Shown here one piece after another: positions 7,095 to 17,920 of a stretch of DNA of 64,000 bases. Numbering within the stretch: position 1 is the first letter of the stretch; each line of letters begins with the position of its first letter. A model generated the notes under the pieces. It was not told where the DNA came from and searched no databases. It was given only the letters and a program-made list of their open reading frames with translations. The translations under genes and the position numbers were made by a program. Source of the DNA: Erythrobacter sp. WG (GTDB lineage: Bacteria > Pseudomonadota > Alphaproteobacteria > Sphingomonadales > Sphingomonadaceae); NCBI RefSeq assembly GCF_026586795.1, contig NZ_JAPFGY010000003.1, forward strand, positions 62,001 to 126,000. Reading direction: 5' to 3'.

Positions 7095-9658
7095 TGGCCG
7101 ACTTCCTGCTCGAACTGCGCTGCGAGGAAATCCCCGCCCGGATGCAGGCGGGCGCGCGCGCCGAACTCGAAAAGCTGTTCCGCCGCGAGCTGGAAGCCGC
7201 CGGGGTCAAGCACGACAACCTGCGCATCTGGTCGACCCCGCGCCGCTTGGCGCTGATCGCCTACGACCTGCCCGACGCCACCGAGGCGGTGAGCGAGGAA
7301 GCCAAGGGCCCGCCCGAAGGCGCGCCGGACGCTGCCATCGACGGGTTCTGCAAGAAAGCGGGCGTTACGCGTGACCAGCTCGAGCTGCGCGACGTCAAGG
7401 GCCGCATGACCTATTTCGCGGTGGTGAACATCCCCGGCCGCCCGATGGCCGAGGTGCTTAAAGAGGTTATCTTCGCCATTGTGCTCAACTTCTCGTGGCC
7501 GAAGTCGATGCGTTGGGGTGAGGCTTCGAGGCAAACGACAAGTTTGCGGTGGGTCAGGCCACTTTCTGGCATTGTGGCTTTGTTCGATGGCGAAATTGTC
7601 GGACAGGGATTGTCGGCCAATCTGGACGGAATTGAGCCGGGCCGCACCACCTACGGCCACCGCTTCCACGCCTCCGGCCCGATCATCATCGACAGCGCGG
7701 ACGATTACGCGGCCAAGCTGCGCGCGGCGCACGTAATTGTCGACCACGAGGAGCGCCAGAACATCATCCGCGAGTGCGCCGCGAAGGTCGCCGCCGAGGC
7801 GGGGCTCACGCTGGTCGAGGACGAGGGCCTGGTCATCGAGAACGCGGGCCTCACCGAATGGCCCGTGCCGCTGCTCGGCCGCTTCGACGAGACCTTCCTC
7901 GACGTGCCGCCCGAGGTAATCCAGCTCACCGCGCGGGTGAACCAGAAGTATTTCGTGTGCGAGGGGGAGGGCGGCAAGCTCGCCAACGCCTTCGTCTGCA
8001 CCGCGAATATCGCTCCGCTCGACCCCGCCGTGGTAGTCGACGGCAACCGCAAGGTCCTTGCCGCGCGCCTGTCCGATGCGCGCTTCTTCTGGGAGCAGGA
8101 CCAGAAGACCCCGCTTGCGGTGCACGCCGAGAAGCTCGCGCGCATCACCTTCCACGAGAAACTCGGGACGGTGGCCGACAAGGTCGAGCGCGTGGCAAAG
8201 CTCGCGCGCTGGCTGTGCGAGGAGGGGATCATCCTCCCCGGAACGGGCAGGGGGACCAGCGAAGCTGGTGGAGGGGCGAGCGGCGCTGCTCCGACAGACA
8301 AGCTATCGGATCGCGGTGGCTCGCCCCTCCACCATCCTGCGGATGGTCCCCCTCCCCTTGCAGGGGAGGATCGTGCGCGCCTCGCCGACCTGGCGGAAGC
8401 AGCCGCGCGGTTGTGCAAGGCCGATCTCGTTACCGAGATGGTCGGCGAGTTCCCCGAATTGCAGGGCCTGATGGGCGGCTACTACGCCGCGAAGGAAGGC
8501 CTGCCGCAGGAGGTCGCCGAGGCGATCCGCGATCACTACAAGCCGGTCGGGCAGGGGGACGACGTGCCCACCGCGCCGGTAACGGTGGCGGTGTCGCTGG
8601 CGGACAAGCTGGAGACTATCGTTGCCTTCTTCGCCATTGACGAAAAGCCCACCGGATCGAAAGATCCCTTCGCGCTCCGACGCGCTGCTATCGGCGTGTT
8701 GTCCATTCTTGGCTCGAGCGGCATTCGCATCAAATTGCAGAAATTTATCGAGAGGGTCGCGACGTTTGCCGCCGAACAAGTCCGCGAGAAGTTTGACGCT
8801 GCGCTCGAACGGGCGGACGTGTTCGTCGACCTTGAAGAGTGCTGCCCTGATCCTTTCACCTACCGACTCAATTTGATCGATGGGGAATGGGACACGCGTC
8901 CACGCGATTACGCTCAAGGTGCGTTAGATGCTGTAAAGGCATCAAATTTGAATTTCGACAACTTAGCTCATGCTAGCCACGTTGGCCGTGCAGTCGCAGA
9001 CTTCTTCGCCGACCGCCTTAAAGTCCAGCAACGCGAGGCCGGTGTCCGCCACGACCTGATCGACGCGGTCTTCGCGCTCGGTGGGGAGGACGATCTCGTC
9101 CGCCTGCTCGCCCGCGTCCACGCGCTGCAAGCCTTTGTCACCACCGAGGACGGCACCAACCTCCTCGCGGGCTACAAGCGCGCGGCGAATATCCTCAAGA
9201 AGGAAGGCTACGCAGAAAGTTCCGATCGTCTCGAGCGTAGTCGAGAGACACTGGACGGGGGCCTCTCGACTTCGCTCGACGCGAACGGGAATCAGGGGAT
9301 ACCCGAAACCGGCGAGGAGGACCCGCTGGCGCTGATCGACGATCCGGATGTGGGCGACATCGTTGCCGAAGGCGCGGTCACCGGCTCCGCGCTCTCCTAC
9401 AACCCCGAACCCGCCGAACAGGCGCTGATCGACGCGCTCGACGCCGCCGCCCCGCGCGCCGCCGCCGCAGTGGCGGGCGAAAAGTTCGCCGATGCCATGG
9501 CGGCGCTCGCCACCCTGCGTGCGCCCATCGACCGGTTCTTCGATGAGGTGACCGTCAACGATCCGCAAGCCGACAAGCGCGCCGCGCGCCTTGCCCTGCT
9601 TGCGCGGTTCCGCGATGCGGTCCACCGCGTCGCCGATTTCAGCCGGATCGAGGGATAG
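7094..9658 (+). CDS. glyS: Glycyl-tRNA synthetase beta subunit, enlarged by repeat insertions
   Basis: Beta subunit (854 residues), which supplies tRNA recognition; E. coli GlyS has about 690. Family landmarks are FLLELRCEEIPARM at the N-terminus, SLRWVRPLSGIVALF, EKPTGSKDPFALRRAA and RHDLIDAVFALGG. The excess length is explained by three segments. Residues about 380-426 are encoded by a 141-bp palindromic element. Residues about 708-735 come from a second palindromic repeat. Residues about 534-635 contain roughly 65 extra residues in visibly lower-GC DNA. All three keep the frame, so the gene is probably functional. Start is the ATGA overlap with glyQ. Confidence 0.96.
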   Translation: MADFLLELRCEEIPARMQAGARAELEKLFRRELEAAGVKHDNLRIWSTPRRLALIAYDLPDATEAVSEEAKGPPEGAPDAAIDGFCKKAGVTRDQLELRDVKGRMTYFAVVNIPGRPMAEVLKEVIFAIVLNFSWPKSMRWGEASRQTTSLRWVRPLSGIVALFDGEIVGQGLSANLDGIEPGRTTYGHRFHASGPIIIDSADDYAAKLRAAHVIVDHEERQNIIRECAAKVAAEAGLTLVEDEGLVIENAGLTEWPVPLLGRFDETFLDVPPEVIQLTARVNQKYFVCEGEGGKLANAFVCTANIAPLDPAVVVDGNRKVLAARLSDARFFWEQDQKTPLAVHAEKLARITFHEKLGTVADKVERVAKLARWLCEEGIILPGTGRGTSEAGGGASGAAPTDKLSDRGGSPLHHPADGPPPLAGEDRARLADLAEAAARLCKADLVTEMVGEFPELQGLMGGYYAAKEGLPQEVAEAIRDHYKPVGQGDDVPTAPVTVAVSLADKLETIVAFFAIDEKPTGSKDPFALRRAAIGVLSILGSSGIRIKLQKFIERVATFAAEQVREKFDAALERADVFVDLEECCPDPFTYRLNLIDGEWDTRPRDYAQGALDAVKASNLNFDNLAHASHVGRAVADFFADRLKVQQREAGVRHDLIDAVFALGGEDDLVRLLARVHALQAFVTTEDGTNLLAGYKRAANILKKEGYAESSDRLERSRETLDGGLSTSLDANGNQGIPETGEEDPLALIDDPDVGDIVAEGAVTGSALSYNPEPAEQALIDALDAAAPRAAAAVAGEKFADAMAALATLRAPIDRFFDEVTVNDPQADKRAARLALLARFRDAVHRVADFSRIEG
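8231..8371 (+). repeat. 141-bp nested palindromic element inserted in frame in glyS
   Basis: The arms begin ATCCTCCCC (8231-8239) and end GGGGAGGAT (8363-8371). The inner arms share GGGGGACCA (8250-8258), then TGGTGGAGGGGCGAGC, with the inverse copy at 8319-8352. Each arm holds its own small hairpins (CCAGCGAAGCTGG; CCATCCTGCGGATGG). The central 37 or so bases are unpaired. Length is 47 codons exactly and adds a Gly/Pro/Ser-rich linker to GlyS just before DRARLADLAEAAARLCK. It resembles in spirit the Rickettsia palindromic elements that insert into coding genes. Confidence 0.85.
9219..9292 (+). repeat. Palindromic repeat (family B) inside glyS
   Basis: The left arm around TCTCGAGCGTAGTCGAGAGA (9229-9248) pairs with the right arm TCTCGACTTCGCTCGAC (9264-9280), and outer TTCC/GGAA ends extend the stem. 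The right arm plus CGAACGG is identical at 24 of 25 positions to the intergenic copy at 38084-38108. This supports a dispersed repeat that has landed in coding DNA, here encoding a Ser/Arg/Glu-rich insert. Confidence 0.75.
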
Positions 9659-9775
9659 GTGAAGCAGCGGCGCTCCTGAGACGCAATAGCACATCCAAGT
9701 CATTGAATTTAAAATAACTTGATTTCCCGATTACATCTGCACCGCATGAACTACGTCAACTAGCGAGGAACCGGC

Positions 9776-12444
<2,669 letters not shown>

Positions 12445-12448
<4 letters not shown>

Positions 12449-13209
12449 GTCCCCGCGAGCGAGCGGCGCCCGGTCAGGGTGACGATCTCGAAGGTTTCGG
12501 GGGTCTTGCCATCGCTCGCGGCGCGGGCGGCAAACGCGGTCCGCGCGCGCGCGAGTGCCGCCTTGCCGAACGGGGCCGCTGGCCGGGCGAAGGCGTTGCC
12601 GAGCGCCTGATCGCGAAGGTCCGCCACAAGCCGATCGAGCGAGGCATAGCGCACCGTCAGCGCATGGGTATCGACCACCGGATCCTTCCAGCCCGCGCGC
12701 TGGAGCAGTGATGGCGCGGCACGCGGGTCCACCAGCGGGTGAATGCGGGCGGCCGGACGCTCGGGCTCGGCAGCGAGCATCGCGGCGCGAAGGGCGGGGA
12801 GGCTCTGTCCGCCGATGAAATGCGCCATCACCAGGCCGCCCGGAGCAAGCGCGGCGCGCAGGTGGATCAGCGCGCCGGGCAGGTCGTTGACGGCATCGAG
12901 CAGGCCCAGCACCGCGATGAGGTCGAAGTCGCCGACAGGGTAGGGCCTTTCGAGATCGATTTCGGGTTCCTCCTCCACCTCGCAGCCCTGCGCGCGCAAC
13001 GACGCCGTGAGCGCGCCCGACCAGTCGCCGAGTACCAGCGCGCGCCTGGCCGTGTGGCGTAGAAAGGCGAGCCGCTCGAGCGTATCCTCGGTCATATCCT
13101 GCGCAAGGAAATGCGCTGCGCCGGGCAAACCCGTCCTGGACTTGGCCCGGGCAAGGCGCATGGTCCGGCGATGCGGGCTGAAGATGGTGGGGATCGGAGC
13201 ATCGATCAT
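12445..13209 (-). CDS. Class I SAM-dependent methyltransferase, BioC/NDUFAF5-like
   Basis: A 254-residue methyltransferase-like protein of the group found next to comF in many Alphaproteobacteria. The SAM-binding region is around RRALVLGDWSGAL (a degenerate motif I). A post-motif DFDLIAVLGLLDAVNDLPGAL segment precedes the typical HLRAALAPGGLVMAHF strand. Homologs are called BioC-like or related to NDUFAF5, a complex I assembly arginine hydroxylase/methyltransferase-like factor, so catalysis is not certain. The start is the ATG at 13209. An in-frame extension to 14100 runs through comF and the structured region and is not credible. Confidence 0.82.
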
Positions 13210-13263
13210 CGCCGGACCCTGCCGCGCTTGCCAGCCTGCTGCAAGCTGTGAGACACTCGCGCC

Positions 13264-13971
13264 ATGGCCCACATCGGCGAAATCACCCGCGAATTCGTGC
13301 GCTCCATGCAGCCGCTGGTCGACTTCGTCTACCCGCCGCGCTGTGCCGCCTGCGGAGCGGCGATCGCGGCGCAGGCCGGGCTTTGCAGCGAATGCTGGGG
13401 CACGCTCGAGGTGCCGCCGCTTGGAGAGGCCATCGAGGGCGGGGTGCCGGTCTATTCGGCCACCTATTACAATGACACCTCGCGGCGGCTGGTGCTTGCC
13501 TACAAGCACGGCGGCCGCATCGCGATGTCGCGGTTGCTCGCGCGGCTGCTGGCGGCGCGGATGCCGGATCCGGAGCCGGGCAAGGCGCTGCCCGTGCTGG
13601 TGCCTGTGCCGCTCCACCGCTGGCGCCTGTGGAGCCGCGGCTTCAACCAGGCGGCGATGCTGGCGCGGGAGCTTGAACGGATGGGTAAAGGCCGGGCCCA
13701 CGTTGCGGCGCTGGTGCGGCACAAGCGTACCCCACATCTGGGCGGTCTTGGCCGGGCGCAGCGCGATCAGGTGCTGCGCGATGCGATCCGGCTTGCCTCT
13801 CCGCAAATCGATGCCCTGCAAGGACGCGATGTGATGCTGATCGACGACGTGCTCACCAGCGGCGCCACGAGCCGCGCCTGCATCGCGGCCATCGCCGCAG
13901 CCCGGCCAGCGAGCATCGCGCTCGCCTGTTTCGCGATGGTCGATGCCGACCACCGCTTCGCACATCCATGA
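13264..13971 (+). CDS. comF: ComF-family phosphoribosyltransferase-like protein
   Basis: A 235-residue ComF/GntX-family protein. The N-terminus has a zinc-ribbon-like set Cys27-x2-Cys30 and Cys41-x2-Cys44. The C-terminal type I PRT domain has the PRPP-binding loop DVMLIDDVLTSGAT near residues 190-203. Family members take part in DNA uptake in competent bacteria, but the role here is unknown. It is divergent from the methyltransferase gene with a 54-base spacer, a common alphaproteobacterial arrangement. A GCCCGGGA/TCCCGGGC hairpin starts 16 bases after its stop. Confidence 0.9.
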   Translation: MAHIGEITREFVRSMQPLVDFVYPPRCAACGAAIAAQAGLCSECWGTLEVPPLGEAIEGGVPVYSATYYNDTSRRLVLAYKHGGRIAMSRLLARLLAARMPDPEPGKALPVLVPVPLHRWRLWSRGFNQAAMLARELERMGKGRAHVAALVRHKRTPHLGGLGRAQRDQVLRDAIRLASPQIDALQGRDVMLIDDVLTSGATSRACIAAIAAARPASIALACFAMVDADHRFAHP

Positions 13972-13986
13972 GCCAGGAAACATAAC

Positions 13987-14010
13987 GCCCGGGACCTTGC
14001 GATCCCGGGC
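13987..14010. terminator. Perfect 8-bp stem hairpin after comF
   Basis: GCCCGGGA (13987-13994) and TCCCGGGC (14003-14010) enclose the 8-base loop CCTTGCGA. No T-tract follows on the plus strand; on the minus strand GTTATGTTT follows. It could end comF transcription weakly or end a minus-strand transcript from the adjacent structured region. Confidence 0.5.
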
Positions 14011-14025
14011 GCCACGTGACGAAAC

Positions 14026-14223
14026 GGTGTGGACCCGCCCTCTCGGGCCTGGGCAGCCACCCCCTAGATTGGCTGCCGGGATCCTGTCCCTATCGTTCAA
14101 CCAGCCGCGCTGGCACCCCGCTGCCAGCCTGCGGACCGGTCACCCCCTGAACCCGGCGCCGGGGGGCGCCGCATGTTCGGTGGAGAACCCCTTGCGAGGG
14201 CTCCTGAGGGTCTTGTTCCACCG
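14026..14223. ncRNA. Candidate structured RNA, about 200 nt, identity unknown
   Basis: The ends can pair at long range: GGTG (14026-14029), GACCC (14032-14036) and GCCCTC (14037-14042) match CACC (14219-14222), GGGTC (14208-14212) and GAGGGC (14196-14201). Inside are perfect hairpins GGCAGCC/GGCTGCC (14052-14077), GCTGGCA/TGCCAGC (14109-14128) and GGCGCC/GGCGCC (14155-14170). CGGTGGA/TCCACCG (14178-14223) forms a competing stem. Size and a bulged closing stem recall 6S RNA, but I do not recognise its conserved bases. The strand is undetermined. Confidence 0.4.
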
Positions 14224-14363
14224 AGTTGCAGCAGACGAAAGGACTAAGCCCGGACCAGCGCAGTTTTTGCAGGTTGCTGTTGTCACATTGCAACATTCTT
14301 TGCATGAGCCGCCGCACCGGCGCTTGGGCGCCTTCCGGAGACCGCACTGTGAGCTTGACTGCC

Positions 14364-14738
14364 ATGACGAATGAGGAACGCGAATTCGGCAGCATCTTTG
14401 CACCGAAGTACGATTCGGCAGGCCTGCTGACCGCAGTGGTTGTTGATGACGCGAGCGGCGATGTCCTGGTGGTCGCGCACATGAATGCCGAAGCACTCGA
14501 CGCCACGCTTGCTACCGGCAAGGTGCACTTCTGGTCACGCTCGCGTGGACGGCTGTGGATGAAGGGAGAGAGCTCGGGCAATGTCCTCGCCGTGACCAAG
14601 TTGCTGGTCGATTGCGATCAGGACGCGCTTGTGATTCGTGCCAGCCCGGCCGGGCCCACTTGCCACACCGGCGCACGGTCCTGCTTCTATCGCGAGCTTG
14701 ACCGTCAGACGGGCGCACTAAAGATGCTCGGAACTTGA
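14364..14738 (+). CDS. hisI: Phosphoribosyl-AMP cyclohydrolase
   Basis: HisI opens the adenine ring of phosphoribosyl-AMP in histidine biosynthesis. From ATG 14364 it has 124 residues, about the family size. Zinc/Mg-binding signatures are visible: [19 protein letters not shown], then [10 protein letters not shown] and [16 protein letters not shown] with the conserved cysteines. Upstream in-frame starts (14304, 14226) would add residues rich in Cys and Arg that the family lacks, so [10 protein letters not shown] is preferred. It stands alone, away from other his genes. Confidence 0.93.
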   Translation: MTNEEREFGSIFAPKYDSAGLLTAVVVDDASGDVLVVAHMNAEALDATLATGKVHFWSRSRGRLWMKGESSGNVLAVTKLLVDCDQDALVIRASPAGPTCHTGARSCFYRELDRQTGALKMLGT

Positions 14739-14741
14739 CGC

Positions 14742-14755
14742 TCACGTAAACGTAA
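14742..14755 (+). promoter_or_regulatory. LiuR-type operator before the MerR gene
   Basis: TCACGTAAACGTAA is a near-palindrome centred on ACGTNNACGT, 14 bases before the MerR-family start. It resembles the TTACGTNNACGTAA-like sites of LiuR-type MerR regulators of branched-chain amino-acid and fatty-acid degradation. Autoregulation is inferred. Confidence 0.5.
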
Positions 14756-14769
14756 GGTAGAGGGCGGGC

Positions 14770-15222
14770 ATGGCTACCGCTCCTCTGACACCTGACGCCG
14801 CCGCCGAACCGCGTCGAAATGGCGCCCACCTCGATCGGCCCGACGTTCACGAACGCGAACAATTCACCATTTCCGACCTCACATCGGAATTCGGCTGCAC
14901 CGCCCGCGCGCTCAGGTTCTACGAGGACGAGGGGCTCATCAGCCCCGCCCGGGTCGGTCTTACCCGCGTCTATTCCAAGCGCGACCGCGCGCGGCTTGCC
15001 TGGATCATGCGCGCCAAGAATGTCGGCTTCTCGCTCACCGAGATTCGCGAGATGATCGACCTCTACGATCTCGATGACGGCCGGGTCGAACAGCGCCGCG
15101 TCACCATCGCCAAATGCCGCGCGCACATCGCCAAGCTCAAGGCGCAGCGCGACGACATCGATTCGGCCATTCACGAACTCACCGACTTTGTCGCCGAAAT
15201 CGAAAAGCTCGATCTCGGCTGA
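14770..15222 (+). CDS. MerR-family regulator, LiuR-like
   Basis: A 150-residue MerR regulator. The winged HTH begins at about residue 36 (FTISDLTSEFGCTARALRFYEDEGL) and is followed by the wing around RVYSKRDRARL. A long coiled-coil dimerisation helix occupies about 100-145 (RRVTIAKCRAHIAKLKAQRDDI). It lacks the clustered cysteines of metal sensors, which fits the LiuR/acyl-CoA-responsive branch. It sits 54 bases upstream of an acyl-CoA dehydrogenase gene, has a palindromic site in front of its start, and probably regulates both. Confidence 0.88.
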   Translation: MATAPLTPDAAAEPRRNGAHLDRPDVHEREQFTISDLTSEFGCTARALRFYEDEGLISPARVGLTRVYSKRDRARLAWIMRAKNVGFSLTEIREMIDLYDLDDGRVEQRRVTIAKCRAHIAKLKAQRDDIDSAIHELTDFVAEIEKLDLG

Positions 15223-15276
15223 ATCGGTATAGCCGGTTCAACCCCGCTCCAAACCCTCGCAACCCAGGGATCAACC

Positions 15277-17082
15277 ATGCCGACCTACACCGCGCCCACC
15301 CGCGATACGCGCTTCATCGTCAACGAAGTGCTCGATCTTGCCAGCTACGGGAACCTCCCCGGCTTCGAGAACGCCACGCCCGACATGATCGACACCGTGA
15401 TCAACGAGGCCGGCAAGTTCTGCGCTGAGGTGCTCGCCCCCGTCAATCAGGCCGGCGACGAGCACGGCTGCACCCGCCACGAGGACGGCAGCGTCACTAC
15501 CCCGCCGGGCTTCAAGGAAGCCTATCAGGCCTATGTGGAGAGCGGTTGGGGCACGCTCGCCCAGCCCGAGGAATTCGGCGGGCAGGGCTTGCCGCACGTG
15601 CTCGGCTTCGTGCTCGAGGAATATGCCGGCACCGCCAACCAGGCCTTCGCCATGTACCCCGGCCTCACCAACGGCGCGATCTCGGCGATCCTTGCCAAGG
15701 GCTCGGACGAGCAGAAGGCGATGTATGTGCCCAAGATGATCTCGGGCGAGTGGTCGGGCACGATGAACCTCACCGAGCCGCATTGCGGCACCGATCTGGG
15801 CATGATCCGCACCAAGGCCGTGCCCAATGGCGATGGCACCTATGCGATCACCGGTACCAAGATCTTCATCTCGGCCGGCGAGCATGACCTCACCAGCAAC
15901 ATCATCCACCTCGTGCTCGCCAAGACCCCGGGCGCCCCGGACTCGACCAAGGGCATCTCGCTGTTCATCGTGCCCAAGTTCATCCTCGACGCCGATGGCA
16001 ACCCGGGCGAGCGCAACGGCGTCACCTGCGGTTCCATCGAGAAGAAGATGGGCATCCACGGCAACGCCACCTGCCTGCTCAACTATGACGGCGCGACCGG
16101 CTACCTCGTGGGCGAGGAGAACAAGGGGCTCGCCGCCATGTTCATCATGATGAACGCCGCGCGCCTCGGCGTCGGGATTCAGGGCTATGCCCAGGCCGAA
16201 GTCGCCTATCAGAACGCGGTCAACTACGCGCTCGACCGGCGTCAGGGCCGTGCGCTCACCGGTCCGGCCGATCCCGAAGCCAAGGCCGATCCGATCTTCG
16301 TCCACCCCGACGTGCGCCGGATGCTGATGGACGCCAAGGTCTTCACCGAAGCCATGCGGGCGCTGTGCCTGTGGGGCGCTCTCCAGGTCGATCTCACCCA
16401 CAAGGCGCAGACACCCGAGGAGCGCGAGCTCGCCGACATGCTTATCGGCCTGATGACCCCGGTCATCAAGGGTTACGGCACCGACAAGGGCTACGACATC
16501 GCCACCAACATGCAGCAGGTCTACGGCGGCCACGGCTACGTCCGCGAATGGGGCATGGAGCAGTTCGTGCGCGATAGCCGCATCGCGATGATCTACGAAG
16601 GCGCCAACGGCGTGCAGGCGATGGACCTGTGCGGGCGCAAGCTCGCCATGAACGGCGGCAAGGCGATCCAGGCCTTCTTCGCGATGATCGACGAGGAAAT
16701 CGCCGCCGCCAAGCAGGTGCCGGAGCTCGCTTCGGTCGCCGAGCGGCTCGAAAAGGCGCTGGGCGAGCAGAAGGCTGCGACCCAGTGGTTCATGATGAAC
16801 GCGTTCACCAACCCCAACCACCTCGGCGCGGGCGCGCATCACTACATGCACATCATGGGCATCGTGACGCTCGGCTACTTCTGGCTGAAGATGGGCAAGG
16901 TCGCCGCGGCAAAGCTCGCGGGTGAAGTCGACGACCGCGCCTTCTACGAGGCCAAGCTGGTCTCGGCGAACTACTATGCCGAACGCTTCCTCCCCGACGC
17001 GGGCGCGCTGCGCCGCAAGCTCGAGGCGGGCAGCGAATACATGATGAAGCTCCCGGCCGAGGCTTTCGCGACCGCGGCCTGA
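15277..17082 (+). CDS. Acyl-CoA dehydrogenase, long form with C-terminal domain
   Basis: A 601-residue FAD-dependent acyl-CoA dehydrogenase of the class with an extra N-terminal segment and a C-terminal helical domain (the DmdC/FadE-like architecture). The FAD/substrate segment [19 protein letters not shown] and the motif [14 protein letters not shown] are clear. The catalytic base is probably Glu441 in [13 protein letters not shown]. Substrates of this class range from 3-methylmercaptopropionyl-CoA to long or branched acyl-CoAs, so the exact one is open. The upstream MerR gene suggests control by the LiuR-like regulator. A strong terminator follows. Confidence 0.95.
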   Translation: MPTYTAPTRDTRFIVNEVLDLASYGNLPGFENATPDMIDTVINEAGKFCAEVLAPVNQAGDEHGCTRHEDGSVTTPPGFKEAYQAYVESGWGTLAQPEEFGGQGLPHVLGFVLEEYAGTANQAFAMYPGLTNGAISAILAKGSDEQKAMYVPKMISGEWSGTMNLTEPHCGTDLGMIRTKAVPNGDGTYAITGTKIFISAGEHDLTSNIIHLVLAKTPGAPDSTKGISLFIVPKFILDADGNPGERNGVTCGSIEKKMGIHGNATCLLNYDGATGYLVGEENKGLAAMFIMMNAARLGVGIQGYAQAEVAYQNAVNYALDRRQGRALTGPADPEAKADPIFVHPDVRRMLMDAKVFTEAMRALCLWGALQVDLTHKAQTPEERELADMLIGLMTPVIKGYGTDKGYDIATNMQQVYGGHGYVREWGMEQFVRDSRIAMIYEGANGVQAMDLCGRKLAMNGGKAIQAFFAMIDEEIAAAKQVPELASVAERLEKALGEQKAATQWFMMNAFTNPNHLGAGAHHYMHIMGIVTLGYFWLKMGKVAAAKLAGEVDDRAFYEAKLVSANYYAERFLPDAGALRRKLEAGSEYMMKLPAEAFATAA

Positions 17083-17104
17083 CGCTTCCGACCCGACCCC
17101 GGCG

Positions 17105-17141
17105 AAGGGCCATCCTGCACCGGCAGGGTGGCCCTTTGTTT
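17105..17141 (+). terminator. Rho-independent terminator after the acyl-CoA dehydrogenase gene
   Basis: AAGGGCCA (17105-17112) pairs with TGGCCCTT (17129-17136), with an inner CCTGC/GCAGG stem and an ACCG loop, followed by TTTGTTT. The T-tract runs directly into the parS palindrome, sharing its first bases. Confidence 0.85.
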
Positions 17142-17152
17142 CACGTGAAACA
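17137..17152. other. parS site 1 (perfect ParB-binding palindrome)
   Basis: TGTTTCACGTGAAACA is a perfect 16-bp palindrome identical to the widely conserved chromosomal parS consensus bound by ParB. It is intergenic, immediately after a terminator. The next bases (TCGC) also follow the inverted copy at 29885, extending the similarity to 20 bases. Confidence 0.9.
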
Positions 17153-17175
17153 TCGCCGCAGAGCGGTGCTGGATT

Positions 17176-17249
17176 GGGGCAAGTGGGGTCTGGAGAGGGG
17201 CTAAGGCGGGGCTAAAGGGGGTCAAGGCCTGGTCTGGCGGGGGCCAGGG
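17176..17249 (+). repeat. G-run array next to parS 1
   Basis: At least five runs of four or more G on the plus strand are separated by short CTAA/TCTGG-type spacers (for example GGGGCTAAGGCGGGG). GGTCTGGCGGGGG (17231-17243) recurs exactly at 29957-29969 beside parS 2. It has G-quadruplex-forming character and starts 24 bases after parS. Confidence 0.55.
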
Positions 17250-17254
17250 CGCGG

Positions 17255-17827
17255 CTACTCGAGCATCCCCATCATCCGCTGCGAGCCGGCCTTGATCTTG
17301 AGCCCCTTGGCGACGGGAGTTCCGACCGGGCGCTCCCACAGGCTCGCGGAACCGCTGGCGGGGCGCGGGCGCGGCGCAGCGGCGCCGATCTTGGCCGGCA
17401 ATCGCACCGGCTCGGGCGCGGGAGCGGGCTCCAGTTCGGGTTCGGGAGCGAGCGCGGCGGGTTCAGGCTCGGGTTGGGGTTCGGTTTCCGGCGCGACCGC
17501 GTTCGGCGCAGGGGCGGGTTCCGGCTCGGGCCCCGGCGCCGGAGCGGGCGGAGGGGGTGCGGGGGCTGCAACCTGCTGCGGCGCCGCGGCGGGCGCCGCT
17601 GGCGGCTGAACGGGCGCGGCAGGCGCAGCGGGGGCGGCCTCGTCCACGCCGTTCACTCCCGCGAGAATCTTCGCCGCCACTTCCTCGACCGAGCCGACCA
17701 CCAGCAGCGGCTGACCGCCGATGATCCCGACATTGGTCTGCCCGTTCTCCGCGGTGCGCAGCCACGCGACGTTATCGGCCACCACGAGATAGTTGCCGCC
17801 GCGCGATTCGAGCTTGATGAACTTCAT
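17255..17827 (-). CDS. Hypothetical FlbD-like protein with Pro/Ala/Glu-rich tail
   Basis: An unrecognised 190-residue protein in two parts. Residues 1-55 (MKFIKLESRGGNYLVVADNV onward) resemble the small FlbD-like beta fold, with a terminal VEEVAAKIL helix. Residues about 60-150 are a low-complexity Pro-Ala-Glu linker (repeats of PEPEPAPAP). The C-terminus ends in a basic KGLKIKAGSQRMMG segment. The tail suggests an extended linker to a partner or to the envelope, but there is no signal peptide. No flagellar genes are nearby. Confidence 0.65.
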   Translation of the reverse strand: MKFIKLESRGGNYLVVADNVAWLRTAENGQTNVGIIGGQPLLVVGSVEEVAAKILAGVNGVDEAAPAAPAAPVQPPAAPAAAPQQVAAPAPPPPAPAPGPEPEPAPAPNAVAPETEPQPEPEPAALAPEPELEPAPAPEPVRLPAKIGAAAPRPRPASGSASLWERPVGTPVAKGLKIKAGSQRMMGMLE

Positions 17828-17920
17828 GTTGGCACTGTTCCCGGGGACCTGCCCATCTCCATCGATGATGGGGCCAAAAGGATAACGCCTCGAGGGTTAA
17901 GGAATCGGTCAACGCCGCAC

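Larger units (their letters stand above)
13972..14363. other. Hairpin-rich intergenic region between comF and hisI
   Basis: This 392-base stretch has no credible gene. It contains the comF-proximal hairpin (13987-14010), a run of perfect inverted repeats between 14026 and 14223 (annotated separately as a candidate RNA), and a less GC-rich stretch (14255-14310) that probably holds the hisI promoter. Open frames crossing it have no protein-like composition. Confidence 0.6.

Noticed and set aside
8640..9010. Frameshift or pseudogene in glyS
   Set aside because: The frame is continuous from the ATGA start to the terminal TAG and the conserved motifs on both sides of every insert are intact.
14026..14223. 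Naming the structured region 6S RNA, SRP RNA or tmRNA
   Set aside because: Conserved bases such as the SRP GGAAGGAAGCA loop, a tmRNA tag frame or RNase P GAAAGTCCGGG were not found; only overall shape suggests 6S.
13943..14374. Open frame across the comF-hisI gap as a small protein gene
   Set aside because: The composition is rich in Arg, Pro and His without any pattern, and the DNA is instead dominated by inverted repeats.
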